NCBI RefSeq assembly: GCF_047730075.1
Contig: NZ_CP159831.1
Coordinates: 1,302,001 to 1,366,000, forward strand
Direction: 5' to 3'
From: Njordibacter sp905182035
Lineage (GTDB): Bacteria; Pseudomonadota; Gammaproteobacteria; Pseudomonadales; Balneatricaceae
DNA: 64,000 nucleotides
Part shown: piece by piece, positions 1-8,558 of the stretch
Position numbering within the stretch: position 1 is the first letter of the stretch
Layout of the letters: each line of letters opens with the position of its first letter
Translations under genes and position numbers: made by a program
Notes under the pieces: model-generated
The model's input: only the letters and a program-made list of their open reading frames with translations
Database searches by the model: none
Told to the model about the DNA's origin: nothing

Positions 1-569
1 TGGTGATGCACGATGCTAGCGTAGACCGCACTACCAATGGTACAGGCCTTGTTAATCAACTAAGCGTCCAGCAATGGCAGCTGCTAGATGCTGGCAATGG
101 TGAAGTGCCACCTAGCTTAAGACAGGTGCTAGAACTAGTAGCTGGGTGCTGTGAAGTTAATATAGAGCTTAAGTCTTCTGACGTAGTGGTGCAGGTGGCT
201 GTAGAATTGACCTATGCTATAGATCACCTTGGATTCAAGCTAACGCAATTATGTGTCTCAGCCTTTGATCATCGTTTATTAATAGCTTTAAAAAAGATAT
301 TACCTCACATTAATATTGCACCACTCATTTCTTCATGCCCTGTTTCATTATCTCAGTTAGCTTACGACATGGGTGCTCAAGCCTTACACAGCCACACAGA
401 AACCACTGATGCAGAACTTGTTAATGACGCACATGGCTGTGAATTGGCCATTAGGGTTTACACTGTGACAGAGGCTGCTGATCTACTACGTTTAAAGCAA
501 ATCGGCATTGACGCTGTGTTTGTAAATGACGTAGCTTGGGCTAGGAAAGTGCTTACTGCTGCTGGCTGA
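1..569 (+). CDS. glycerophosphodiester phosphodiesterase, 3' part (5' end outside window)
   Basis: C-terminal part of a GDPD-family TIM-barrel enzyme, which hydrolyses glycerophosphodiesters to glycerol-3-phosphate and an alcohol. The open frame runs off the left edge. The first residues (VMHDASVDRTTNGTG) match the metal-binding block H-D-x(2)-hydrophobic-x-R-T-T-x-G of the family, followed by EVNIELKSS (the conserved metal-ligand glutamate) and, near the end, VNDVAWARKVL, the usual last barrel strand and helix. About 50-60 N-terminal residues with the first catalytic His-Arg-G motif should lie upstream. The stop overlaps the convergent MFS gene by 17 bp. In P. aeruginosa a gene of this family sits near sthA and lolC (from memory), so its place here is a rearrangement or a paralogue. 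Cytosolic UgpQ-like or periplasmic GlpQ-like cannot be decided without the N terminus. Confidence 0.85.
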   Translation, partial: VMHDASVDRTTNGTGLVNQLSVQQWQLLDAGNGEVPPSLRQVLELVAGCCEVNIELKSSDVVVQVAVELTYAIDHLGFKLTQLCVSAFDHRLLIALKKILPHINIAPLISSCPVSLSQLAYDMGAQALHSHTETTDAELVNDAHGCELAIRVYTVTEAADLLRLKQIGIDAVFVNDVAWARKVLTAAG

Positions 570-1737
570 GCTTGTTATGACTCCACCAAATTACTACCAG
601 CAATAAACCTAACAAAGGCAGGCTCATTAAATTAATAGTTTTCCAGCTAGTGGCGCTTAAGAGCCAACCTGCAGATAAGGATGCTATGGCTTGAGCGCCA
701 AAAACCATAAGCTCATTAAACGCTTGGGCGCGGTATTTCTCTGCTTCTTGATACGTTGTAATGAGAAGTGAAGTGCTACTAACAAATAGAAAATTCCAAC
801 CGATACCCAAAGTAACCAGGCTTACCCAATAACCCGCTACAGTTTGATCTACTTGGCTAACGCCAGCACATATCCCTAAAGCACATATGCCTGCAACCAT
901 TATGGCCCTATGGCCATAATTTGTTATCAATTTGCCAACGAAAAGAGATGGCAAAAACATGCCAACAACATGCCACTGGATGATGATACCAGCATCGTTA
1001 ATACTGTGGCCATCCATCACGTGCATGCTGACTGGTGCAGCAGTCATAAGAAATACCATTAATGCGTAAGACACTGTTGCTGCAAACACGGCTAAGACAA
1101 AGTTTGGGTGCTGTGCCAACTGTCTAACAGTTTTGCTTGGATAATCTTTAGTTTTTATTTTTTGCTCAGGCGTTTGCAGCCAGATTAGGATGATGGCTGG
1201 TATGAGCACCATCACCGATAAGGCGAGGTATGAACCAACAAAAGTATGTTGAGGAATCCAGTCGCTAGCATAATTAACAACACTTGGGCCTAAAAATGCA
1301 CCTGCAATGCCTGATAACAAAATCGCAGATATGGCCTGTGGCGCAACTTCTGTTGCTACACTTTCCGCTGCAGCAAAACGGTAATGCTGAACGAAGGCGT
1401 AGCTAGCTCCTAAGCTTAAACAAGAGAAGCAATAGAGCCAAAATAGACTATGCCATATCGCTGTGGCGCCTAATAAGGCTGACCCTGAAGCAAGTATTGC
1501 AGCACCAATAAAGCCAAATCTTCGACCTTTTTTGCTCATTAGCATGGCTGCTGGCACTGTGCCTAATGCGGTGCCTACCACCGAGGCCGCAACTGGAAGG
1601 GTGGCCATGGTGACAGAGGGTGCCAGTAGAGCACCAATAATACCACCTAAAAAGAAAGTGACGGAAGCGGCAGTAAAGGAAAAAGCGTGCGATACCGACA
1701 ACAACCACACGGTACGGCTAAAGGATTGGGCGAGCAT
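553..1737 (-). CDS. MFS transporter
   Basis: Inner-membrane permease of the major facilitator superfamily, 394 residues, about twelve hydrophobic segments. The loop between TM2 and TM3 carries a motif-A-like SKKGRRFGFIGA (around residue 68-79), and a long hydrophilic linker near the middle (around residue 190-205, QTPEQKIKTKDYPSK) separates the two six-helix halves, as is usual. The substrate cannot be read from the sequence. It starts with ATG and is transcribed divergently from the TetR-type regulator at 1895; the 157-bp gap contains a strong dyad, so the regulator may also control this gene (inference). Its stop overlaps the convergent phosphodiesterase gene by 17 bp. Confidence 0.85.
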   Translation of the reverse strand: MLAQSFSRTVWLLSVSHAFSFTAASVTFFLGGIIGALLAPSVTMATLPVAASVVGTALGTVPAAMLMSKKGRRFGFIGAAILASGSALLGATAIWHSLFWLYCFSCLSLGASYAFVQHYRFAAAESVATEVAPQAISAILLSGIAGAFLGPSVVNYASDWIPQHTFVGSYLALSVMVLIPAIILIWLQTPEQKIKTKDYPSKTVRQLAQHPNFVLAVFAATVSYALMVFLMTAAPVSMHVMDGHSINDAGIIIQWHVVGMFLPSLFVGKLITNYGHRAIMVAGICALGICAGVSQVDQTVAGYWVSLVTLGIGWNFLFVSSTSLLITTYQEAEKYRAQAFNELMVFGAQAIASLSAGWLLSATSWKTINLMSLPLLGLLLVVIWWSHNKLSQQQ

Positions 1738-1832
1738 ATGAATTAAACTTAATATATTATGGAGGTGGCTATGGTAACTGATCTAACTAATTGGAACTAG
1801 GAGATTTCTGACTTTACAGAGCTTGCTAGAGC

Positions 1833-1870
1833 TATAATAGTCGTGTTAGTTTTAAACGCATGTTTTAAAC
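1833..1870 (+). promoter_or_regulatory. TetR promoter -10 and PsrA-type operator dyad
   Basis: A perfect TATAAT lies at 1833-1838 and is followed at 1849-1870 by an inverted repeat with arms GTTTTAAAC, spacer GCAT, arms GTTTTAAAC (one mismatched pair per arm). Its core, 1854-1865, is AAAC-N4-GTTT, the pattern reported for PsrA-type regulators of Pseudomonas. It sits just downstream of the -10 box, where a bound repressor would block transcription, 25 bp before the TetR start codon. I see no good -35 box. The operator call is inference from the match and the position. Confidence 0.55.
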
Positions 1871-1894
1871 AAAAATTATTAGTAAAAAACAACA

Positions 1895-2548
1895 ATGACA
1901 AGTTCCACCATTGATCGTATTTTAGATGCCGCAGAAGCTGAGTTTTCAGCTCATGGTTTTGTAGAGACATCTCTTAGAACCATTACTAGCAAGGCCAAGG
2001 TTAATTTAGCCGCAGTAAATTATCATTTTGGTTCAAAGAAAGGCTTAATTCAAGCTGTAACAGATCGTTTTTTAGGGCCACTAACTCAAAATCTTCATGC
2101 ACAGTTAAGTGCTTATGAAAAGTCTTTTAGCAAAAGCCATAATGATGAGCAAGAGTTGCAGGTTTTGTTGGCTATTTTGGCACGATCTTGCCAGCACGTT
2201 GCGCAACAAAATCATCATAGTTTAGCTGTGTTTGCACGCCTTATAAGTACCGCTTATAGCCAGTCCCAAGGGCACCTTCGTAAGCACCTTTCCTATCAAT
2301 ACGGTGCTTCATTTTTGTACTTTATGAAACTGCTTCGTAAACATATGCCAGAGATGACTGATGAGCAGTTTTTTTGGCGTTTTCATTATCTATTGGGCAT
2401 ATTGGTTTTTTCCCTTTCCAGTAGTGAAGCTCTTTTAGCTATTTGTGAGCGAGAATACGCTAGCAACCGTAGTTTGGATCAAATTATGGTGGATATCGTA
2501 CCCGTTATGGCGAGTGCGGCCCAAGCACCAATTATAGGAGAGTTTTAA
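1895..2548 (+). CDS. TetR/AcrR-family regulator, PsrA-like
   Basis: DNA-binding repressor of 217 residues. The N terminus has the canonical TetR helix-turn-helix: RILDAAEAEFSAHGF, then LRTITSKAKVNLAAVNYHFGSK with the recognition-helix ending Y-H-F-G-S-K, through about residue 55. The C-terminal ligand domain (FARLISTAY, LRKHMPEM, FFWRFHYLLGI) resembles that of PsrA, a fatty-acid-responsive regulator, but specificity is not proven. The gene begins with ATG and no strong ribosome site. Its stop codon overlaps the MscS start by one base (TAATG), so translation of the two is probably coupled. Autoregulation through the dyad at 1849-1870 is likely, and control of the divergent MFS gene is possible. 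Confidence 0.85.
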   Translation: MTSSTIDRILDAAEAEFSAHGFVETSLRTITSKAKVNLAAVNYHFGSKKGLIQAVTDRFLGPLTQNLHAQLSAYEKSFSKSHNDEQELQVLLAILARSCQHVAQQNHHSLAVFARLISTAYSQSQGHLRKHLSYQYGASFLYFMKLLRKHMPEMTDEQFFWRFHYLLGILVFSLSSSEALLAICEREYASNRSLDQIMVDIVPVMASAAQAPIIGEF

Positions 2549-3651
2549 TGAACTCGATGAACCAGTTGTTAGGAAATGTAGGGATAGATACTTCACAATC
2601 GATTTTGCTTACTAAAGTGTTTCTGTTGGTATTAGCAGTACTATTATTTAACTTTGTAGTGCGTAGAATATTTGTGCGTTTAGCCGTACAGCTGAAAAAA
2701 ACTGAAAATGAATGGGATGACGCTCTGCTCGATGCCGCACGTAAACCTTTAGCTTGGGGAGTGTGGGTTTTAGGCATAGCCTGGGTTGTGGGTATTGTTA
2801 GCCACGCTTTTGATGCTGACACCTTAAGTTTTGTAGCGAGCTTACGTGACACCTTACTCATTGTTTTGGTGTCTTGGTTTTTAGTACGCTTGGTGAGTGT
2901 GGTTGTTTCTACGTTAGCTCGACCAGGTAAACATAGAGATGCATGGGATAAAACCACTGTAGAAGCTATGGGTAAGCTAGTTAAGGCGGCTGTTGTAATC
3001 ACCGCTATTTTAGCGTTGATGCAACACTTTGGTTTTTCTATTTCTGGCGTATTGGCCTTTGGTGGGGTAGGTGGTATCGCCATTGGTTTTGCTGCCAAAG
3101 ACCTGTTGTCTAACTTTTTTGGGGGCTTGATGATCTATTTGGATCGTCAGTTTTCTGTAGGTGATTGGATCCGCTCGCCTGATAAGGAAATTGAAGGCAC
3201 GGTGGAATACATTGGATGGCGCATCACCCGTATCCGCACCTTTGATATGCGCCCGCTCTACGTGCCTAATGCAACCTTCACCAGTATTTCCGTAGAAAAT
3301 CCTTCGCGTATGCATAATAGGAGGTTTTACGAGACTTTTGGCCTGCGCTATGAAGATCAAGACAAAGTCCAAGCCATTACTGTAGCGGTTAAAGAAATGT
3401 TATTGGCCCATGCAGCCATAGATACTCAACAAACTCTCATGGTCAACGTTAATACCTTTAACTCTCACAGTGTAGATTTTTTTGTGTACAGTTTTACCAA
3501 AACAACTAAGTGGGCCGAGTTCCATGAAATTAAGCAGCAGTTGCTTGGTTTAATCAGCGATATCGTAGCCCTCCATGGTGCAGATTTTGCATTTCCCACC
3601 CAAACTATTCATCTCATGCCTCAACAGGTAATGGATACCAACGGTTCATGA
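2548..3651 (+). CDS. MscS-family small-conductance mechanosensitive channel
   Basis: Inner-membrane tension-gated channel of 367 residues that releases solutes on osmotic downshock. Three hydrophobic segments occupy roughly residues 15-45, 68-88 and 95-120, and the pore helix follows in the Gly/Ala-rich ISGVLAFGGVGGIAIGFAAK region with the downstream LLSNFFGGLMIYLDRQFSVGDWI, the most conserved stretch of the family. The cytosolic beta domain follows (GTVEYIGWRITRIRTFD, then VPNATF and ENPSRM). Length is closer to YbdG/YnaI-like MscS paralogues than to the 286-residue MscS. The start overlaps the TetR stop (TAATG), with GGAG nearby, and the stop overlaps the next gene by four bases (ATGA). A TetR-controlled MscS is unusual. 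Confidence 0.92.
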   Translation: MNSMNQLLGNVGIDTSQSILLTKVFLLVLAVLLFNFVVRRIFVRLAVQLKKTENEWDDALLDAARKPLAWGVWVLGIAWVVGIVSHAFDADTLSFVASLRDTLLIVLVSWFLVRLVSVVVSTLARPGKHRDAWDKTTVEAMGKLVKAAVVITAILALMQHFGFSISGVLAFGGVGGIAIGFAAKDLLSNFFGGLMIYLDRQFSVGDWIRSPDKEIEGTVEYIGWRITRIRTFDMRPLYVPNATFTSISVENPSRMHNRRFYETFGLRYEDQDKVQAITVAVKEMLLAHAAIDTQQTLMVNVNTFNSHSVDFFVYSFTKTTKWAEFHEIKQQLLGLISDIVALHGADFAFPTQTIHLMPQQVMDTNGS

Positions 3652-4244
3652 GTAAGCAGCACTATATTTTTGGCTATGGTAGTTTAATTAGCAGCTCTAG
3701 CCGTCGAATTACTGGTATTGCAGGTGATTCATTAGCCGTACGAGTGCAGGGATTAGAGCGGACATGGGTAGGTTGGGAAGGGACTGGCATGCGTGCCGTT
3801 GCTGCAAGACCGATGGCAGGTGCATGCTGTAATGGAGTGTTATTTGAGGTGCCAGAGTCTGAGTTAGAAAAGTTTGATGAGCGAGAAACGCATTATAGAA
3901 GGGCCCAACTAGATCTATCACAGGTAGACTACCTGCAAGGAGACCAAGCGCTCGATGAAAACAGTCAGGTCTGGGTTTATCTATACAACCATAAAGGCCA
4001 TGGGTTACAGAGTGCGCCTATCGTACAATCCTACCTTGATGTGATTTTGTTGGGTTGCCAGGAAATAGCGCCCACATTTGCAAGGGAATTTATAGTACAT
4101 ACCCTTAATTGGGATATTTGGCATGATGATCGCCACCAACCTGTTTATCCTCGTGCCCAATCTCATTCAGAAGCCATGCAGCTAGATCAGCTATTGGCGG
4201 AACTCTTGCCTCAAGCTTTTACTCGGCGGTGCTTGGCGCCGTAA
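3648..4244 (+). CDS. gamma-glutamylcyclotransferase-like (GGCT/AIG2) family protein
   Basis: A 198-residue cytosolic protein with the GGCT fold signature near the N terminus, FGYGSLISSSSR (the Y-G-S-L substrate-binding loop), and later the acidic segment VPESELEKFDERETHY, where the catalytic glutamate of the family is expected. GGCT-family enzymes release 5-oxoproline from gamma-glutamyl dipeptides or amines; bacterial members often have unknown substrates. The ATG start overlaps the MscS stop (ATGA), which makes it the third gene of a coupled TetR-MscS-GGCT unit. Its 3' end overlaps the convergent csiV by 26 bp. A link between thiol or amine turnover and osmotic release is inference only. 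Confidence 0.8.
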   Translation: MSKQHYIFGYGSLISSSSRRITGIAGDSLAVRVQGLERTWVGWEGTGMRAVAARPMAGACCNGVLFEVPESELEKFDERETHYRRAQLDLSQVDYLQGDQALDENSQVWVYLYNHKGHGLQSAPIVQSYLDVILLGCQEIAPTFAREFIVHTLNWDIWHDDRHQPVYPRAQSHSEAMQLDQLLAELLPQAFTRRCLAP

Positions 4245-4995
4245 GGTCTACCAATTTAGGTTCATCTGCTGGTATTGCTTCCAAAATAGGCTCTGCTGGC
4301 GTGTAGGGAATCACTTTAACCAGAAGCACTAGTTTAGGGTGATCTAAGTAGTGTAATTCTTTACTGCGCATCTTACGCCTTTGGATGAGGCTGTAGCGAG
4401 TTTCAATAATTGGCACCAAGCTTTGCCTGTCGCTTAAGAACTTTTGTTTGGTGTGCCGACTGCTTGCGCTTTCGATGGTTGGGAATTGGTTTAAATGCAA
4501 TTCACTGTGGATGTGTAAATAACGTCCTTTGCTGAATCCCAAACTACCTTCAAGCTGCTGATGGCCGGCCCAAGTATAATCACCCTTAATATCGATCCAG
4601 TGAATGGCTTTGTTGCCCTTTAGAATTTGGCGCCAGCTTTGATGTACTAGAACTTCATAATCCTCATGATTTGCTAGTGTTTGGACCTCGTTATTGAGGA
4701 TGCGTTGGTCTGCAGGCAAGGCTATGAACTCAACATTCTCTAGTTCGTTTCGGTCACTTACTTCTGGGTCAAAGTGGGCAAGGGTCCTACCATGATGCCA
4801 TGATATAGGGGCTGGCTGAAATGGGAATGCTTCTAACGTAGGAACCTTATCTCCTCGTTTGGCAATAATGATCTCTATTTGATACCAGGTCTCGTCTTTG
4901 TCGTCAGCGGCCAATGCTAACGTTGGTTGTAACATTAATAAAACCATAAAAAACGCAGTAAACACGTGCCAATGTGGGAGAAATCTTGATCGCAT
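4219..4995 (-). CDS. csiV: CsiV-family periplasmic protein downstream of mfd
   Basis: A 258-residue exported protein. The N terminus is a signal peptide (basic MRSRF, hydrophobic core FFMVLLMLQPTLALA, cleavage probably after ALA-A), followed by WYQIEIIIAKR, the recognisable start of the CsiV family (cell size inhibitor in Vibrio, described as a peptidoglycan-associated protein interacting with LpoA). The mature part has several beta-rich blocks (HIHSELHLNQFP, TRYSLIQRRKMRSKELHYLDHPKLVLLVKV). The start codon is two bases after the mfd stop, so it is read from the mfd transcript, the position this family has in Pseudomonas. Its 3' end overlaps the convergent GGCT-like gene by 26 bp. Confidence 0.75.
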   Translation of the reverse strand: MRSRFLPHWHVFTAFFMVLLMLQPTLALAADDKDETWYQIEIIIAKRGDKVPTLEAFPFQPAPISWHHGRTLAHFDPEVSDRNELENVEFIALPADQRILNNEVQTLANHEDYEVLVHQSWRQILKGNKAIHWIDIKGDYTWAGHQQLEGSLGFSKGRYLHIHSELHLNQFPTIESASSRHTKQKFLSDRQSLVPIIETRYSLIQRRKMRSKELHYLDHPKLVLLVKVIPYTPAEPILEAIPADEPKLVDLTAPSTAE

Positions 4996-4997
4996 GT

Positions 4998-7900
4998 TTA
5001 GCTCATTTGTTTAATTAGGTCTTCCATTCGTTGGAAGCGTGTTTCAGTTTTTTCCATAGGTAAAGTAAACCTTAAATTGGTGCCACCCTCAAGTCGGAAG
5101 TTTCGAGGTTGAGTTTGTACTAGTTTTACTAACACCATGGGGTCTATCTTGGTATTCTTGCCGAACTCCATGCGGCCATTGCCTGCGGAGGCTTCAATGC
5201 GTGTAACACCAATAGCCTGAGCTTTTAACTTTAAACGATTTTGGCGGAAAAGGTTTTTTATTTGATCAGGCAGTAAACCAAAGCGGTCAATCATTTCCAC
5301 TTGTAACTCTTTTAATGCCGCATTGTCTTCGGCGTTGGCAATCCGCTGATACATAACTAAGCGATTATGTACATCAGGTAAATAGGCTTCTGGAATAAGC
5401 GCAGGCAAGTGTAAATTAACTTCGGTACCACGCGATAGTGGTTGGTCTAGATTTGGTGTTTCGCCTTTCTTCATAGCTTCAACGGTTTGGTTGAGCATTT
5501 CCATATACAAACTAAAACCAATGCCTTGCATTTGGCCACTCTGCTCTTCACCCAAAAGCTCACCAGCACCACGTATTTCCAAATCGTGACTTGCAAGGGT
5601 GAAACCGGCACCGAGGTCAGCTGTAGCTTCAATTGCTTCGAGACGTTTGATGGCATCCTTGCTCAACAGTTTTGGGTGAGGCGTCATTAAGTAGGCATAA
5701 GCTTGATGATGGGAGCGACCTACACGACCACGTAATTGATGCAGCTGAGCTAAACCAAACTTATCTGCACGCTCAATAATAATTGTGTTGGCGGTAGGTA
5801 TGTCAATGCCAGTTTCAATAATGGTAGAACACACAAGCACATTTGAGCGCTTATGGTAAAAATCTCCCATTACCTGTTCTAGCTTGCGTTCACGCATTTG
5901 CCCGTGGGCCACACTAACCCGTGCCTCAGGTACTAGTTCACGCAGTTTTTCAGCACTACTTTCTATGCTTTTAACTTCATTATGCAAATAATAAACTTGC
6001 CCTCCACGAAGCAGTTCTCGCAAAATAGCTTCTTTAACGAGTTTTTTGTCGTTTTGTCGAACAAAAGTCTTGATGGAAATACGCCTTGCTGGTGGCGTGG
6101 CAATAATGGAGAGGTCACGCATGCCTGCCATGGACATATTCAATGTTCTAGGAATTGGTGTGGCTGTGAGAGTTAAAATATCCACTTCTGAGCGGAGCTT
6201 TTTGAACGACTCTTTTTGTTGTACACCAAAACGGTGTTCTTCATCAATAATAAGCAAACCTAAACGTTTAAAATTAAGTTTACCTTGTAAAATTTTATGG
6301 GTGCCTACCAAAATGTCTAGGGTGCCGTCCTCAGCGTGAACCATGGTTTTAGTTTGTTCAGCGGCCGTTTGGAAACGTGACATCACCGCAACATTCACTG
6401 GCCAATTGGCAAAGCGGTCCCGTAGGGTATCGTAATGCTGCTGTGCCAAAAGTGTGGTGGGTACTAATAACGCTACTTGTTTACCACCGTTAACCGCCAT
6501 AAACGCTGCCCGCATGGCAACTTCTGTTTTGCCAAAACCTACATCACCACAGACTAGCCTGTCCATGGGTTGGTCTGCCATCATGTCGCTTAATACGGTT
6601 TTTATGGTCTGTTCTTGATCCGGTGTTTCTTCATAGGGAAAAGCGTCGCAAAATGCTTGATAGCTCTCATCTGGCTTTGGAAAGGCATACCCATCACGAG
6701 CTTCACGCAGGGCATAGATGTGTAACAACTCTGCGGCGGTATCCTTAATTTTTTCTGCAGCTTTGCGCTTAGCTTTAGTCCACTGTTCGCCACCCAATTT
6801 ATGTAACGGTGCGTTTTCACCACCCGAATAACGGGACAGTAGCTCAATACCAGAAACGGGGACGTAAAGGGTGGCTTCATTGGCGTAGAGTAATACTAAG
6901 AACTCGGCATCTTGGCCATCTATACTAAGGCTTTGCAAACCATTATAGCGGCCAACACCGTGATCTTGGTGAACCACAGCATTGCCAATACTTAGTTCAG
7001 CTAAGTCATGAATAGCGGTGTTGGGATTTTCTGTGACTTTGTCTCGGCGACGTCGCTGGAGTACTTTTTGGCCAAATAGTTGTGCCTCACAGACAAGAAT
7101 AAGACTGTGTTCAGGTAAATTTAGGCCTTGTTCTAAAGGTGCAACACAGATCGCAAAATTAGGCTTTTTGGTAATAAAATCAAGCCAGTCATCTACATCC
7201 TCTGGGGCCGTCGGTAATGCTTTAAATAAATCGAGTAATGCTTCTTTTCTGCCGGCTGATTCAGCGCAGACCAATATACTTTGCTGCTGGCCTTTGAGCA
7301 CTGTTTCTAAAGCAATGAGCGGCTTAGCCAGTTGGTTATTAATCGCAACTTGAGGGTTTTGGGCACCACCTAAATTATATAAACCCTTGTTGGCTTCAGG
7401 TTCAACAAAAGCGCCTTCTTGTAGATCAATGATGGGAAAATTTTTAAGGCCAGAAAACATTTCATCGGTAAACAAAAATAATTGTTTAGGTGCTAGCAGT
7501 GGGCGTTCTATATCATGACTATAATCTTCATAACGTGATTCAATGTCGCACCAAAAATGCGTGGCTTGAGCTTCAATATCACCTTGTTTTACCACAAGAG
7601 TGGAACCTGGAAGGTAGTCCAGTAAGGTTGACATGGAGTTAAAGAATAGGGGTATGTAATATTCGATACCGGCGGGTGCAAACCCTTGGCTTACGTCTTG
7701 GTATACGGGGCAGGCTTTTGGGTCTAAATCAAATTGGCTGGTAAAGTTTTGCCTAAAGTGGCTAATCGCGACATCGGTTAATGGAAACTCGCGGGCGGGT
7801 AGTAAATTGAATTCAGTAATTAGGGCCGTAGTACGCTGACTATCAGCATCGAAATAGCGCAGACTTTCAATTTCATCGTCAAATAATTCAATTCGTAATG

Positions 7901-8441
7901 GCGCGTGGCTGCCCATGGGGTAGAGGTCAATTAAACCACCCCTTAAAGCATATTCACCTGCTTGGGATACGGTTTCTGTGAGCAGGTAACCCGCCTGATC
8001 TAAACGTTGGCGAAATTGAGTTTGGGGTAACTCTTGTCCAGTCGACAATGTAAAGCTGTTGCCAGCTAAGTAGTTCATCGGGGGCAGGCGATGGAGTAGT
8101 GTGGCCACTGGAACGATGACCACACCTTTGCTCAAATGAGTGATTTGGTTGAGCGTGCTAATGCGCTCTGACACAATATCTGGGTGGGCAGAGAAGCTAT
8201 CGTAGGGCAATATTTCCCAATCTGGCAGCATTAAACAATCAAGCCCAGTACCGGTTAGGAAAAAGTCAACTTCCGCACTCAATTTAAGTGCGGCATCTGT
8301 GTCTTTTACCAGCGCTAGTACAGGCCCTTGGTGGACTTCTGCGGCTTCGGCAATGGCCAAGGCCGAAGCTGCGCCGTGGGTTTGTCCCCAATTAGACTTA
8401 TGACCAACTTTAGAGGGTATAGAGGTGGGTTGTAATAACAA
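4998..8441 (-). CDS. mfd: transcription-repair coupling factor Mfd
   Basis: An 1147-residue DNA translocase that removes RNA polymerase stalled at lesions and recruits UvrA. The N-terminal UvrB-homology region includes LPDWEILPYDSFSAHPDIVSER; the RNA-polymerase-interaction domain follows around residue 480 (VVHQDHGVGRYNGL). The RecG-like helicase motor has Walker A CGDVGFGKTE (about 633), the DEEH box IIDEEHRFG (about 732), TATPIPRT and the motif VI region RGRVGRSHHQAYAY; the C-terminal domain is complete. Length matches the E. coli protein (1148). The frame begins with TTG preceded by AGGA at seven bases, which seems the true start because no better codon is in frame nearby. csiV follows at once. 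Confidence 0.97.
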   Translation of the reverse strand: MLLQPTSIPSKVGHKSNWGQTHGAASALAIAEAAEVHQGPVLALVKDTDAALKLSAEVDFFLTGTGLDCLMLPDWEILPYDSFSAHPDIVSERISTLNQITHLSKGVVIVPVATLLHRLPPMNYLAGNSFTLSTGQELPQTQFRQRLDQAGYLLTETVSQAGEYALRGGLIDLYPMGSHAPLRIELFDDEIESLRYFDADSQRTTALITEFNLLPAREFPLTDVAISHFRQNFTSQFDLDPKACPVYQDVSQGFAPAGIEYYIPLFFNSMSTLLDYLPGSTLVVKQGDIEAQATHFWCDIESRYEDYSHDIERPLLAPKQLFLFTDEMFSGLKNFPIIDLQEGAFVEPEANKGLYNLGGAQNPQVAINNQLAKPLIALETVLKGQQQSILVCAESAGRKEALLDLFKALPTAPEDVDDWLDFITKKPNFAICVAPLEQGLNLPEHSLILVCEAQLFGQKVLQRRRRDKVTENPNTAIHDLAELSIGNAVVHQDHGVGRYNGLQSLSIDGQDAEFLVLLYANEATLYVPVSGIELLSRYSGGENAPLHKLGGEQWTKAKRKAAEKIKDTAAELLHIYALREARDGYAFPKPDESYQAFCDAFPYEETPDQEQTIKTVLSDMMADQPMDRLVCGDVGFGKTEVAMRAAFMAVNGGKQVALLVPTTLLAQQHYDTLRDRFANWPVNVAVMSRFQTAAEQTKTMVHAEDGTLDILVGTHKILQGKLNFKRLGLLIIDEEHRFGVQQKESFKKLRSEVDILTLTATPIPRTLNMSMAGMRDLSIIATPPARRISIKTFVRQNDKKLVKEAILRELLRGGQVYYLHNEVKSIESSAEKLRELVPEARVSVAHGQMRERKLEQVMGDFYHKRSNVLVCSTIIETGIDIPTANTIIIERADKFGLAQLHQLRGRVGRSHHQAYAYLMTPHPKLLSKDAIKRLEAIEATADLGAGFTLASHDLEIRGAGELLGEEQSGQMQGIGFSLYMEMLNQTVEAMKKGETPNLDQPLSRGTEVNLHLPALIPEAYLPDVHNRLVMYQRIANAEDNAALKELQVEMIDRFGLLPDQIKNLFRQNRLKLKAQAIGVTRIEASAGNGRMEFGKNTKIDPMVLVKLVQTQPRNFRLEGGTNLRFTLPMEKTETRFQRMEDLIKQMS

Positions 8442-8558
8442 GCAAGAGTCCTAAAGCACTGGCCGTAAAGGCAAAAAAATACCCTGCTATTGTAGTGGCT
8501 TCTGTTTTAACTTGCATTAAAACCCTGCAAAATGGCCTATATTAAGTATGGCTGTGTA

